Origin: JAZKFT01 sp043760535 | Lineage (GTDB): Bacteria; Bacteroidota; Bacteroidia; Chitinophagales; Chitinophagaceae | Length of the DNA: 28,586 nucleotides | Assembly (NCBI GenBank): GCA_043760535.1 | Contig: JAYUOV010000260.1 | Span: 1-28,586 of the forward strand | Reading direction: 5' to 3' | Shown here: positions 1-7,521 of the stretch, one piece after another | How the letters are laid out: each line of letters opens with the position of its first letter | Numbering within the stretch: the first letter of the stretch is position 1 | The notes under the pieces: model-generated | Told to the model about the DNA's origin: nothing | What the model saw: the letters and a program-made list of their open reading frames with translations, nothing else | Databases searched by the model: none | Program-made: the position numbers and the translations under genes

Positions 1-42
1 GGAACACGCCTCGAGGCGTGTTCCTACGAGGCGTGTTCCTAC
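1..42. repeat. palindrome plus tandem 15-bp repeat at window edge
   Basis: Bases 1-24 are a perfect palindrome (GGAACACGCCTC followed by its reverse complement). The right arm belongs to a 15-base unit GAGGCGTGTTCCTAC that occurs twice in tandem, at 13-27 and 28-42. The second copy contains the stop codon (39-41) of the minus-strand gene that follows. The element runs off the window edge, so its full length is unknown. It resembles a REP-like intergenic element; a transcription-end hairpin for the upstream operon is also possible, but no T-run is visible here. Confidence 0.7.
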
Positions 43-1961
43 AATCGCTTCACCACAATTTTCTCATTTATATCTGCTTCTACGGCTTTACTAAATTCAA
101 GCAATTGCGGGTAGGATGCGGCTTTAACCACATGTTCGGTTATTTCGAGGGTAGTAGTTACAGTTATCAGTTTGGTGGCTTCGTTCCATGTATAGGCACA
201 ATTGTATTTGCCAAATGGATAAGTAATTATTTTTTCTTTTGGTAAATTATCTATACCAAACCCTTCGGGTAAATGGTAAACCGTCGTGTCTTTTGCCTGA
301 TAAGGAAAGGCGAAATAATAATCCTGTGTTCGCTTTTCGGAATCAGGAATGTCTTCATTAAAAAGCGGATACAGCCTTGGTTGTAAAAACATTTTACTAC
401 CAGCTTTAAAGGCAGGAAGTTGGTCGTAGTCCATTTTGGCAGTTATCTGGTAGGGCTTTTCAAAACGGCTGCTATTGGTAATTGTAACCAGGTCTGGTTG
501 TTTCCATTCAATGGCTTTTATCAGATACCGTCTTTTGTCGTCGTCGCTTTGCTGGTAAGTGTAGGCCACCTGCTGTTGCTTATATTCTCCGGTGCCTGTT
601 ATTGTAGCATCGGCCTTACCTGTGCCATCGTCGTTTAAGTATATATGGGTGCTGCTGGTAAAAATATTGTTGGCAGCCTTGCTGGCCGGTGTATTTACCA
701 GTACGCCTCCATTTTCTGTAACCAATAGTGCCTTCCTGTTTTCGGTAAAATTGCCTAGTTCGCCAAAGTCGGCCGTGGTACTTGTACACTCCAGCCAAAT
801 AGAATCTTTGGGTTGTGGTATGCAGAGGATGATATGGTCAAATGGGTCCGCCGGGAAATCTTCTAAAGCTGGTACAGCATTGGCACCGGAGTTAACAATG
901 GCATAATGGCTTTTTATACCCACCACATTTAGTGCCGCCTGCATATAATTGCTGAGTGCTTTACAATCGCCGTATTTTTTTTCCTGTACAAAATCTGCCG
1001 GAAATGGCTGTAACCCTCCGATGCCTAGTTGAATACTTACATACCGCATATTTTTTTGCAGGTAAGTGTAAATTATTTTGGCTTTTTCAATATCGGTAGT
1101 GGCTTCTTTGGTAAGCGATTGAATTACGGTTTTACCTTTTTCCGATAATTGGTTTCTGGCACCAATAAGGCGGTTGTTCCATTCGCCAAAATTTTTCCAG
1201 CTGGTCATATCTCCTTCGTAATCATCCATTTTAAATTTATTAGGTGCCAATAGTATTTGTGGGGCATATCTAGAAGAAGAACCGTTGTGTTTTTCCGATT
1301 TTTTTGCCACTAGGTTGTTGGCTTCCCAGCTAAAAGTAGTGGCACCTTTTTTTGCTATTAGCCCGGGCACCTGCTGTTCGTTTATTACTTTGTAGCGCAT
1401 CCCAAGTTCTGCAGGTACCACCACACTATATTTAAAATGCTCTACCGATGTGTAGGTGTTTTGTATGGTATTTTTAGGGTAGTTAATAATGCCTTTGAAC
1501 TTCATACGGTAAATTTTTTCAACTGTAAAAGGGTACGATGGGGCCGTTACTTTAAAATAGGTTGTTTTGCCATCTTCTACCAGCCCTTCACCAAAAGATG
1601 TGGTTTGCATTTCTTTTTTGGTGTAGGTATTTATTTTAGTGCCCACTGCATTGTACACGTTTATTTCGGCATCGTCTAGGTAACTAAACTTGCTAGATGT
1701 GGCTACAAAAGTTAAGTGGTGGCTGCCATCTTCGTTTAATACAGTTACTATTTCATGTATTTCCCATAAGGCACTGTTTATGTCTTTTACGGTAAAGCTC
1801 TGATAGTCCTGCCTCATAACTGCATCTGCATTTTTTTTCAACGAATCTGGTATGCTAAGGGCCGAATATTTATTACCTACTATATAGCCGGCCACCTGCG
1901 CCATGGCCATGTGAGAAAAAAGCAGACCTGCAAAAAGGAAGCAAATTTTTCTTATCGTCAT
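39..1961 (-). CDS. secreted DUF3857 / transglutaminase-like protein (catalytic residues kept)
   Basis: A 640-residue protein with a signal peptide (residues 1-22, ending AMAQ). The N-terminal half is a DUF3857-type beta-rich domain, followed by a transglutaminase-like core near residues 285-400 and a C-terminal beta domain. The core keeps the catalytic Cys333 (KYGDCKALS) and His376 (PFDHII); the usual third residue (Asp in WLDAT-like motifs) reads Glu391 in WLEC. In this family the proteins are exported, and their substrates are generally unknown. It is the downstream member of a two-gene operon: its ATG lies 11 nt after the stop of the paralogous upstream gene, which has the same length. Its TAG stop falls inside the repeat at 28-42. 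Family assignment is firm; enzymatic activity is inferred from the retained Cys/His pair. Confidence 0.88.
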   Translation of the reverse strand: MTIRKICFLFAGLLFSHMAMAQVAGYIVGNKYSALSIPDSLKKNADAVMRQDYQSFTVKDINSALWEIHEIVTVLNEDGSHHLTFVATSSKFSYLDDAEINVYNAVGTKINTYTKKEMQTTSFGEGLVEDGKTTYFKVTAPSYPFTVEKIYRMKFKGIINYPKNTIQNTYTSVEHFKYSVVVPAELGMRYKVINEQQVPGLIAKKGATTFSWEANNLVAKKSEKHNGSSSRYAPQILLAPNKFKMDDYEGDMTSWKNFGEWNNRLIGARNQLSEKGKTVIQSLTKEATTDIEKAKIIYTYLQKNMRYVSIQLGIGGLQPFPADFVQEKKYGDCKALSNYMQAALNVVGIKSHYAIVNSGANAVPALEDFPADPFDHIILCIPQPKDSIWLECTSTTADFGELGNFTENRKALLVTENGGVLVNTPASKAANNIFTSSTHIYLNDDGTGKADATITGTGEYKQQQVAYTYQQSDDDKRRYLIKAIEWKQPDLVTITNSSRFEKPYQITAKMDYDQLPAFKAGSKMFLQPRLYPLFNEDIPDSEKRTQDYYFAFPYQAKDTTVYHLPEGFGIDNLPKEKIITYPFGKYNCAYTWNEATKLITVTTTLEITEHVVKAASYPQLLEFSKAVEADINEKIVVKRL

Positions 1962-1972
1962 TATTTTGAATA

Positions 1973-3895
1973 TTATTTTTTCTTTTTTATTACAATCTGT
2001 TCATTAAGCAAAGCCGCTAATTTTTTATAAAACTCTTTTACGTCGGGGTATTCTTCGGCACTGTATTGTGGCCTTCTAAAATCTATGGTTATTCTAAAAT
2101 TGAGGGTGTTTTCATCTTTCTGCATAATGCGGGTAAGTACAATGCTGGTGTCGGGCATTATCATTGTCATGTTTTTAGGCAATTCATCAAATTCGTAATT
2201 ATCGGCAAGTGTGTAGCCGCCCATAATGGTATAGTATTGGTTAAAGCCAAAGTCCACATCGGTTTGGCGTTTATCTGCTACAAAAGGGTTTTTACCAAAT
2301 TTATTAAATAGGTTGTAGGGTATAAATGTGTATTCGCCGCTAGATTGCAATTGACCCGAAAACCCAACCTTTTGTTCGAAAGGGAGCGAATCGTTGTTGA
2401 TGTTTTTTACTTCTATCGTATCTATTTTTAGTTTCATGCCCTCGTTGGCTGCCAACAGTTCTTTTAGCTTTCCGCTTTTGTAGTTTTTGGTACTAATGTT
2501 TCTGGCGTATTCATAACAGTTAATCAGTGCTTCTCCTTTTATTTCGCCTTTTTCATCCACTTCTATATGAATGGCTGTGGTTTGTTTAAGCTTACGGTTG
2601 TAATCGCTGATGCTTATAAATCCGCCTATTTTGTTATCTACTACAAAGCCTTCTGTAAGCTGTACATCGTACGGTATTAGGTAGGCTGGGTTATATTTGT
2701 CTGATGCATCTAGCACATACGGCATTTCGTCTGCTACGGCATACACATATAACGCATCAAACTGGCTTAGTAGTGGATAGGTGGCATTTACCTTTCCGTT
2801 ATCTCTGGTGCTTACCAAGCATGGGTAAGCTTTTATGCCAGCATCTTTAAGCAGGGTAAGTAGTATTAGATTAATGTCGCCGCTGGTACCGCTTTTTTTA
2901 TCCCAGGCTTGTTTTATTCCATCAGATCCTCTGCTGTTTTGCCCGTTCCAATCCATATTTTTTTGTACAAACTTATAAATCAACTCCGTTTTTTCTTTAG
3001 TAGTTTTAGCCAGTTTTGTAAGAATGTTTATTTCATTTAACCCCGACAAATTTTTACCTATCTGCTGCCCAAACCACGATGCTTCTAACAGTTCTTCTGT
3101 CAGTTCCCCCCAGGTGGTGCGGTAAGACTGGCTTTTGCCACCGGGTGGGTTATATCCGGCAAGTTGAAAATCAATCCGTTGAAAATAATCTTTTAAACCT
3201 GAATGATAAGGCTCATTACGAAGTGATGGAATATCCCGCATAATGTACCAGGTGCCTTCTCTTTCGTTCTCCGGTTTTATAATTTCTACGGCTTGCCTGC
3301 GGGTAAGCTGGTACGTAAAATCGAAGTAGGATGGGATAATTAAGTTATAGGCACTGTATTTTACGGCCATATTGCTCTGAAAAGTCCAATCGTCGATGCT
3401 AACATTGCCGCTTTTTTTGTAACTGCGATATTTATATTCTACTACGCTACCCACTTTTACATTAGGAAAAGCAAACGACATAACCGAGTAATTGTCATCT
3501 ACTTTTTTATCAAAAATGAGCGACTTGTCTAGCTTGGTTGTAACTATATTTCCAGCATCATCTAGGTTGTAAACGATTCCGCTAAGGTCGCTAATATCTT
3601 CGTAGCGGTCTTTACTGTAATATGTAATTTTTATGTCGGCTTCCTGAATGCCTTTTTCTTTTAAAATTTTAATACGTACCCGCCTGTCGGTTTGCACATT
3701 CCACGAAGTAAGGTTTTCTACTATCTGCACTTCTCCTATATCCATCAGGTATAGGGCTTCACTATCTGGGTCAAAATCGCAAATCTTCATTTCCAGATCG
3801 GCTTTGTCTATTTTTCCAAAGGCCGGTAGTTTATCCTGTGCTACTGCTTGATACACTAGGATGAAGGTGCATAAAGCAGTTAATGTCAATTTCAT
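1973..3895 (-). CDS. secreted DUF3857 / transglutaminase-like protein (catalytic Cys and His lost)
   Basis: A 640-residue protein with signal peptide (residues 1-19, ending AVAQ), a DUF3857 domain at about 30-210, a transglutaminase-like fold at about 290-400 and a C-terminal DUF3858-like beta region. Aligned by eye with its downstream neighbour, the nucleophile Cys is Ser338 (SGTSGDIN) and the catalytic His is Ala381 (QFDALYV), while Asp396 (VLDAS) remains. It therefore looks like a non-catalytic pseudo-transglutaminase. The GxSGDINL pattern is, to my knowledge, common in Bacteroidota members of this family, so the loss is probably ancient rather than a local mutation. It is first in a two-gene operon with 11 nt between genes. 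A TAnnTTTG-type -7 box lies at 3934-3941 on the minus strand, 38 nt before the ATG. Confidence 0.87.
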   Translation of the reverse strand: MKLTLTALCTFILVYQAVAQDKLPAFGKIDKADLEMKICDFDPDSEALYLMDIGEVQIVENLTSWNVQTDRRVRIKILKEKGIQEADIKITYYSKDRYEDISDLSGIVYNLDDAGNIVTTKLDKSLIFDKKVDDNYSVMSFAFPNVKVGSVVEYKYRSYKKSGNVSIDDWTFQSNMAVKYSAYNLIIPSYFDFTYQLTRRQAVEIIKPENEREGTWYIMRDIPSLRNEPYHSGLKDYFQRIDFQLAGYNPPGGKSQSYRTTWGELTEELLEASWFGQQIGKNLSGLNEINILTKLAKTTKEKTELIYKFVQKNMDWNGQNSRGSDGIKQAWDKKSGTSGDINLILLTLLKDAGIKAYPCLVSTRDNGKVNATYPLLSQFDALYVYAVADEMPYVLDASDKYNPAYLIPYDVQLTEGFVVDNKIGGFISISDYNRKLKQTTAIHIEVDEKGEIKGEALINCYEYARNISTKNYKSGKLKELLAANEGMKLKIDTIEVKNINNDSLPFEQKVGFSGQLQSSGEYTFIPYNLFNKFGKNPFVADKRQTDVDFGFNQYYTIMGGYTLADNYEFDELPKNMTMIMPDTSIVLTRIMQKDENTLNFRITIDFRRPQYSAEEYPDVKEFYKKLAALLNEQIVIKKKK

Positions 3896-3933
3896 GGAAT
3901 CATGTAAATGTTAGTCACCAATATTAAGCGATT

Positions 3934-3941
3934 CAAAGGTA
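3934..3941 (-). promoter_or_regulatory. candidate -7 promoter box for the DUF3857 operon
   Basis: The minus strand reads TACCTTTG, an exact match to the Bacteroidota sigma-ABfr -7 consensus TAnnTTTG, 38 nt upstream of the ATG at 3895. I see no clear TTG -33 element at the expected distance, so this is only a candidate. Confidence 0.45.
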
Positions 3942-4368
3942 TTGGCCATCGAAAATGAGTAACTTTCTAAAAACTTAAAACAGGCTAAATAAAGTAGGCA
4001 AACATGCCTAATGAGAAATGCGAGTAATGGTAGTGGTAAATAAAAAGGGCGGTGAGGCCGCCCATTTTATAAAAAGAGAACTAAAAGGGCAGCAGTTGTG
4101 CTTGGGAAATTGCGGCCTGTAATAATGTTTGAATATCTTTTAAACAACTAAACGCCCATTACTTAACAACACTGCCTTTTAATGGACAGAAGGCTGCAAC
4201 ATTGCAACATCTTAAACGCCTGCTAGTGGTGCATCGGATAAGTAAATAACATCGGTACACCCAAATATTGGTTTGAGGAAAATGGGCAGCTCAAACACTC
4301 ACCTTAACAAACAGGATTTGCTTTATTTTAAAAAAAGGCAAATTTTTATTCGGGCAAGTTTATCCGCT

Positions 4369-4376
4369 TATTTTTG
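4369..4376 (+). promoter_or_regulatory. candidate -7 promoter box for the TraB/GumN gene
   Basis: TATTTTTG matches TAnnTTTG and lies 17 nt before the ATG at 4394, which would give a very short leader. The sequence is AT-rich here and no good -33 TTG is present, so a chance match is possible. Confidence 0.35.
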
Positions 4377-4393
4377 AGCCTAAACCTGATTGT

Positions 4394-5275
4394 ATGAAAA
4401 TGAGTTTTGTGATGAGTTTGTTAGCTTTTTTAGGTATCAGTTGCAGTTCGCAAGCAGTGCCAGAAAAAGCATTAGACAACAATACATTGCTATGGCAAGT
4501 AAGCGGTAACGGACTTCAGCAGCCTTCTTATTTTTTTGGCACTATGCATATCCTTTGTTCGGCGGATGCTACCATTAGTCCCAATTTTAATAAGGTAATT
4601 AATAATGTAGGCCAGGTGTATTTTGAAATAGATATGGACGACCTAGTGCAAATGTTTGGTGGCATGGGCGCCATGGCTATGACAGAAGGCAAAAAGCTAA
4701 AAGATCTCTATACAGAAGCCGATTATCAAAAAATTAAAGCTTGGTTTGATAAACACGGGCAGCTGCCTTTTAGTGCCATCGAAAGTTTTAAACCATTATT
4801 GTTAAGCGCCATGGTAGGCGAAGCAGCTATGGCCTGCCCCGAAAAAGATGGTATGGAAATGCGTATTATGGAACTGGCCACCAAAAAGAAATTGGAGATT
4901 AAGGGTTTGGAAACCATGGCCTTTCAGGCGGGAATACTTGATAAAATACCCTACGAAGAACAGGCCAAGGAACTATTAGAAACAATAGATAGCGCCGCTA
5001 ACCAAAAGGTACTAATGAAACAGTTAGTGGCAGAATACAAGGGGCAAAACCTCGATTCGATAGACGCCCTTACCAAAAGCGAAGAAGGCGGTGTAAGTAA
5101 ATACCTAGACATTATGCTTTACAGCCGCAACCGTAATTGGGTAGCGCAATTTGATGCTATTGCTAAACAAAAATCCACCCTTTTTGCTGTAGGTGCTGGC
5201 CACTTGCCGGGTGATGAAGGCGTGCTAGCCTTACTAAAGAAAAAGGGTTATGTGCTAACGCCCATTAAGAACTAA
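4394..5275 (+). CDS. TraB/GumN-family lipoprotein
   Basis: A 293-residue protein of the TraB/GumN (PF01963) family. The N-terminus is a lipoprotein signal with lipobox LGISC (Cys17), so it is probably anchored in a membrane. The first family motif is FFGTMH (residues 47-52), followed by an acidic stretch (YFEIDMDD). The second family motif, FAVGAGHLPGDEGVL, lies near the C-terminus and is followed by the typical LLKKKGY ending. The conserved GxxH and GAGH histidines suggest a metal-dependent hydrolase fold, since family members related to Tiki proteases use such residues; the function here is not established. It is transcribed alone, divergently from the DUF3857 operon. A 12-bp hairpin follows at 5320-5347. 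Confidence 0.85.
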   Translation: MKMSFVMSLLAFLGISCSSQAVPEKALDNNTLLWQVSGNGLQQPSYFFGTMHILCSADATISPNFNKVINNVGQVYFEIDMDDLVQMFGGMGAMAMTEGKKLKDLYTEADYQKIKAWFDKHGQLPFSAIESFKPLLLSAMVGEAAMACPEKDGMEMRIMELATKKKLEIKGLETMAFQAGILDKIPYEEQAKELLETIDSAANQKVLMKQLVAEYKGQNLDSIDALTKSEEGGVSKYLDIMLYSRNRNWVAQFDAIAKQKSTLFAVGAGHLPGDEGVLALLKKKGYVLTPIKN

Positions 5276-5319
5276 GACAACTGAATAAGCTGTAAAATAG
5301 GAGGTTGTAAGAAAAAATT

Positions 5320-5347
5320 AGCTGAAACCAAACCAGTTTGGTTAGCT
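5320..5347. terminator. hairpin between the TraB gene and the small basic ORF
   Basis: AGCT plus AACCAAAC (5320-5323, 5326-5333) pairs with GTTTGGTT plus AGCT (5336-5347) across a two-base loop and a two-base bulge. It is flanked by A-runs on both sides, so on the plus strand no U-tract follows and a classic terminator is doubtful. It lies 23 nt before the ATG at 5370, so it may be an operator or leader structure for the small ORF. Confidence 0.4.
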
Positions 5348-5369
5348 TTAAAAAATAATAAATACTAGA

Positions 5370-5543
5370 ATGAGTAAAGCGACTACAAAAAACACAGCTA
5401 AAAAAGCTGCACCAAAAACAGGAATGGTTACACCTGGTGGCATACCCGGCAGTTTTGGAAAAAGCCAATCGGTGCTTCACAACAAAAATTTTTCTTCTTC
5501 TAAGAAAGGGGGTATGCAGTCTATACCACGAAAGGCTAAGTAG
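5370..5543 (+). CDS. small basic protein, 57 residues, unknown function
   Basis: An ATG-to-TAG frame of 57 codons. The product begins MSKATTKNTAKKAAPKTG, is rich in Lys, Ala, Ser, Thr and Gly, has almost no acidic residues, and ends SIPRKAK. It has no membrane segment or signal peptide and is predicted to be disordered. The Lys/Ala-rich N-terminus and Arg/Lys tail suggest nucleic-acid or ribosome binding, but that is inference only. It lies 95 nt after the TraB/GumN gene on the same strand, behind the hairpin at 5320-5347. I do not recognise a named family. The composition (low-complexity but not repetitive, with sensible codon use) argues for a real gene; an opposite-strand frame over the same bases seems less likely. 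Confidence 0.5.
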   Translation: MSKATTKNTAKKAAPKTGMVTPGGIPGSFGKSQSVLHNKNFSSSKKGGMQSIPRKAK

Positions 5544-5960
5544 TATATTTCGAAACTTGGATTTTTCTATCATCAAAACCCATTCATCAGGCCCAACTTC
5601 AGAAATCCTTACCCTTGGCAGTTTTGATTGATTAGTTTTTTTTTGCCTGCCCCGCTTGTTGCGGTGGAACTAAACGAAAGCCGTACCCTGATGGAGCGAC
5701 ATTGCCGAACGTTGTAAATCCCGTAGCATTACGGGACTCCGTTCAACAACACACCCTTGTACCGCTACCCTTTTCAAACGCAATGGCATCCATTTCCCTT
5801 CTCCATTTGGTAAAGGTGCCAAAGGCGGATGAGGCTGATACTATTTGGCTTTTTAGACTGCGAATAATAAGTGATTTCAGTTCTCTGGGTAAGGAGTTCT
5901 GAATTTGGGAAAAATGGCCGAAAGCCAGGAGTTTACTGAATGCGGTTTGGTTGATGGTTT
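5544..5960. other. gene-free stretch with structured segment
   Basis: Between the small ORF and the Bro-N pseudogene I find no convincing gene. There is a T9 run at 5636-5644, a hairpin CCGC-TTGTT-GCGG at 5652-5664, and a nested hairpin at 5707-5744: outer GAACG/CGTTC and inner TCCCGTA-GCAT-TACGGGA (5719-5736, seven perfect pairs). On the minus strand a frame from about 5960 down to about 5765 reads like protein (segments such as SLPRELKSLIIRSL) but lacks an early start. It may be further pseudogene debris. Confidence 0.45.
5719..5736. repeat. perfect 7-bp hairpin TCCCGTA/TACGGGA
   Basis: TCCCGTA, loop GCAT, TACGGGA, enclosed by GAACG (5707-5711) and CGTTC (5740-5744). No T-run follows on either strand, so it is not an obvious terminator. 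It could be part of a dispersed intergenic repeat or a small structured RNA. Confidence 0.5.
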
Positions 5961-6780
5961 TTATTTGTCTTTACCTTTTTTAAGTTGCAAAACGGTTTTG
6001 GCATTGATGGCGGTAACTACTTTTTTGCCAGTTTTTGCTTCCAGTTCTTTCATTGCCACTTTGCTGTACCACTTTTTTGCTGCCACCAAAAGTTACAGGG
6101 TTTACTACAGTAGAAATTTCTTTTGCCGATGCCTCGGCCAGCATGTATAAAATCAACTCGGTATTGGTCATATTATCCCCAAGGTTTTCCTTTTACAAGC
6201 CCTTGAGTGTTTTGTATTCTTTGGTGGTTTTGTCGCCACATGCCATGGTGATAATATCCGTTAAGGTAGCAAATTGAACGCCTTCTTTTACACCTCTTTT
6301 TTTTCATTTTTCGGTTAGTTTTTTTCTTATCTCGATGCTCTTAAGCCGTTGGTTAATCCAATTTTCGCTGTAGCCGAGTTGCAGGTATTGTTCTAAACCC
6401 CTGTCTATACTCAGTTCCGGATCCTGCATTTCATCTAACCTTTCGGCGGCTATTTTAGCCAGCCAAAGTTTAAAAGGTTCCGCCTTGGGCGAAGGGATAG
6501 ATTGGATTAGGCGAAAGAGATGCTCGGTATCGGCTACATCAGTCATTCTCATTTTACCATCCGATGCCTGCATTTTCAAACCGTTACAATTTGTAACGGT
6601 TTCATTTCCTTCATCTTTTAATCTCTTTTTCAATACCCGCCAGTACACCTGTGGGTTAGGCCTATCAGTTAAAACAGCAATTACAACTACTATGGCTAAA
6701 TACCATTTTTCCTGCTCGGCATCTCAAAGGGTACGAACTTTTTTATCTTCAAATATTTGGACTGCGTCTTGTTGATTCAT
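5961..6780 (-). pseudogene. Bro-N (phage antirepressor-like) protein, inactivated
   Basis: Read on the minus strand from the ATG at 6780, the product starts MNQQDAVQIFEDKKVRTL and contains a Bro-N-like core (QVYWRVLKKRLKDEGNE, DGKMRMTDVADTEHLFRLIQ, SPKAEPFKLWLA). It ends at a TAA at 5961-5963, in a different frame. Lesions: TGA at 6724-6726 (codon 19, where Trp is expected), TGA at 6304-6306 (again Trp expected, TEK-W-KKRG), TAA at 6193-6195 (a Lys codon expected) and a frameshift near 6060, after which VAMKELEAKTGKKV continues in another frame. The ancestral protein was about 270-275 residues. Bro-N domains occur in phage antirepressors and in chromosomal stand-alone genes of Bacteroidota. 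Two TGG-to-TGA changes could suggest recoding, but the TAA and the frameshift make simple decay the better explanation. Confidence 0.8.
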
Positions 6781-6937
6781 GGTGGTGTGTTTTGGAAATG
6801 GGATTCAAAATAAGGATGTTAGGCAATGTTTTTGGTTGGTTTTGTCTTGTTTATGAACAAGTTTTCGGTACTCATTTCTCGGTATACTGCCTAAACGCTT
6901 AACTTTATCAAAAAACATTTTTATTACGGACGAACAG

Positions 6938-7155
6938 ATGATGCCCACCATAAAACTTTTGCTGGATGCTTTAAAAAAGAAGTGCTGCACTATGTAGAGT
7001 TTATTACGAGAAGGTATAGTAACATAAAAAATGAAGCCATTAACAAGCCATATCGTACTGCTGGCTCTGCTATGGGCAAATACACATTAGCAAGTGACTT
7101 TGATGCTCCGCTTGAAGATTTTCACCTTGTTTTGAAGGCCTGCTTTAAACCATAG
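6938..7155 (+). pseudogene. DUF2281-type (VapB-like) antitoxin remnant
   Basis: The plus strand starts ATGATG and reads MMPTIKLLLDALKK; after one missing base it continues as EVLHYVEFITRRY and then RTAGSAMGKYTLASDFDAPLEDF. The pattern K-EVLxYVEF followed by GSAxGxYxxxxDFDxPLEDF is the signature of DUF2281 antitoxins, which normally end shortly after LEDF. The run of six A at 6973-6978 would need a seventh to keep the frame, so the gene is frameshifted. After LEDF the frame runs into unrelated sequence (HLVLKACFKP, then TAG), which suggests a deletion junction near 7128. No partner PIN-type toxin is visible. The assignment rests on remembered family patterns, so it is moderate. Confidence 0.55.
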
Positions 7156-7334
7156 CAAATATTGTAAAATTCATCTAATTCGTGGTCAGTAAGAACATCG
7201 ACCATTTCGGAAAGTGGCGGCCCTGGCAATATGATAGGCACAAAATGACATTATTGAATAGCTATGACTTTTCTAATTTTTTAGTAAAAAATGCTAAAAG
7301 TGAATTAAAATTATTTCATCATAAGTGTGTAATC

Positions 7335-7456
7335 AAATAAATTAGCTAAATAAATTAGGAATACTTGTAAGCCATTTCTAAATATTAATTAATTGGACTA
7401 ATATTTGGTATTCCAAATTAAACGCCACTATATTTTTTCTTAATTTATAAATTAAG
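7335..7456. promoter_or_regulatory. candidate operator cluster of the TA-like cassette
   Basis: Within 120 nt upstream of the toxin frame are an 11-bp direct repeat with 13-bp period, two overlapping interrupted palindromes (7380-7406 and 7403-7418), and a perfect 18-bp palindrome CTTAATTTATAAATTAAG at 7439-7456 that ends at the base before the putative TTG at 7457. HTH antitoxins typically bind palindromes overlapping their own promoter, so this is the expected place for autoregulation. High AT content raises the chance of random palindromes, but 18 perfect bases at this position is notable. Confidence 0.5.
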
Positions 7457-7521
7457 TTGAAAGTATTTTTTGAAAAATTGATGATTTATCGAACAATGAA
7501 GTTGAATTCTACACTGTACGA

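Larger units (their letters stand above)
3896..4393. other. divergent intergenic region with one GC-rich hairpin
   Basis: About 500 nt between two divergently transcribed genes. It holds a candidate -7 box for each flanking gene (3934-3941 minus, 4369-4376 plus) and a hairpin at 4047-4063: GGGCGG, loop TGAGG, CCGCCC. The stem is flanked by AAAA (4042-4045) and TTTT (4065-4068), which pair across one A-A mismatch, so it has the form of a bidirectional terminator although no annotated gene ends here. No open frame longer than about 15 codons with a start was convincing. Confidence 0.5.
6781..7456. other. intergenic debris and regulatory region before the TA cassette
   Basis: The left part holds an antitoxin remnant (6938-7155, listed separately). 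An oppositely oriented open fragment lies at about 7130-7240 on the minus strand, containing PPLSEMVDVLTDHELDEFY; it has no ATG and I could not assign it. From about 7250 the sequence is very AT-rich and has repeats: an 11-bp direct repeat (AAATAAATTAG, 7335-7345 and 7348-7358), AAATATTA/TAATATTT at 7380-7406, ATTTGG/CCAAAT at 7403-7418 and an 18-bp perfect palindrome at 7439-7456. Nothing else gene-like was seen. Confidence 0.5.

Noticed and set aside
592..906. Plus-strand open frame inside the first DUF3857 gene
   Set aside because: It lies opposite a gene with clear family motifs and has no features of its own; a shadow frame.
5265..5576. Open minus-strand frame of about 100 codons opposite the small basic gene
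   Set aside because: Its composition is Phe/Leu/Ser-rich, as expected from reading a Lys/Ala-rich gene backwards, and it overlaps the end of the TraB gene. A short upstream piece (ISEVGPDEWVLMIEKS) looks protein-like, but it has no start and no recognised family.
6304..6726. TGA read as tryptophan (alternative genetic code)
   Set aside because: Two TGA codons replace Trp in the Bro-N pseudogene, but TGA is used as a normal stop elsewhere (for example 8376-8378), and the same pseudogene has a TAA and a frameshift.
7130..7240. Minus-strand fragment with PPLSEMVDVLTDHELDEFY
   Set aside because: Reads like protein but lacks an ATG, is under 40 residues and matches no family I know. Kept only as debris in the intergenic note.
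7335..7358. CRISPR-like or iteron repeat array
   Set aside because: Only two 11-bp copies with 2-bp spacing; far too few and too short for CRISPR, and no replication genes nearby for iterons.
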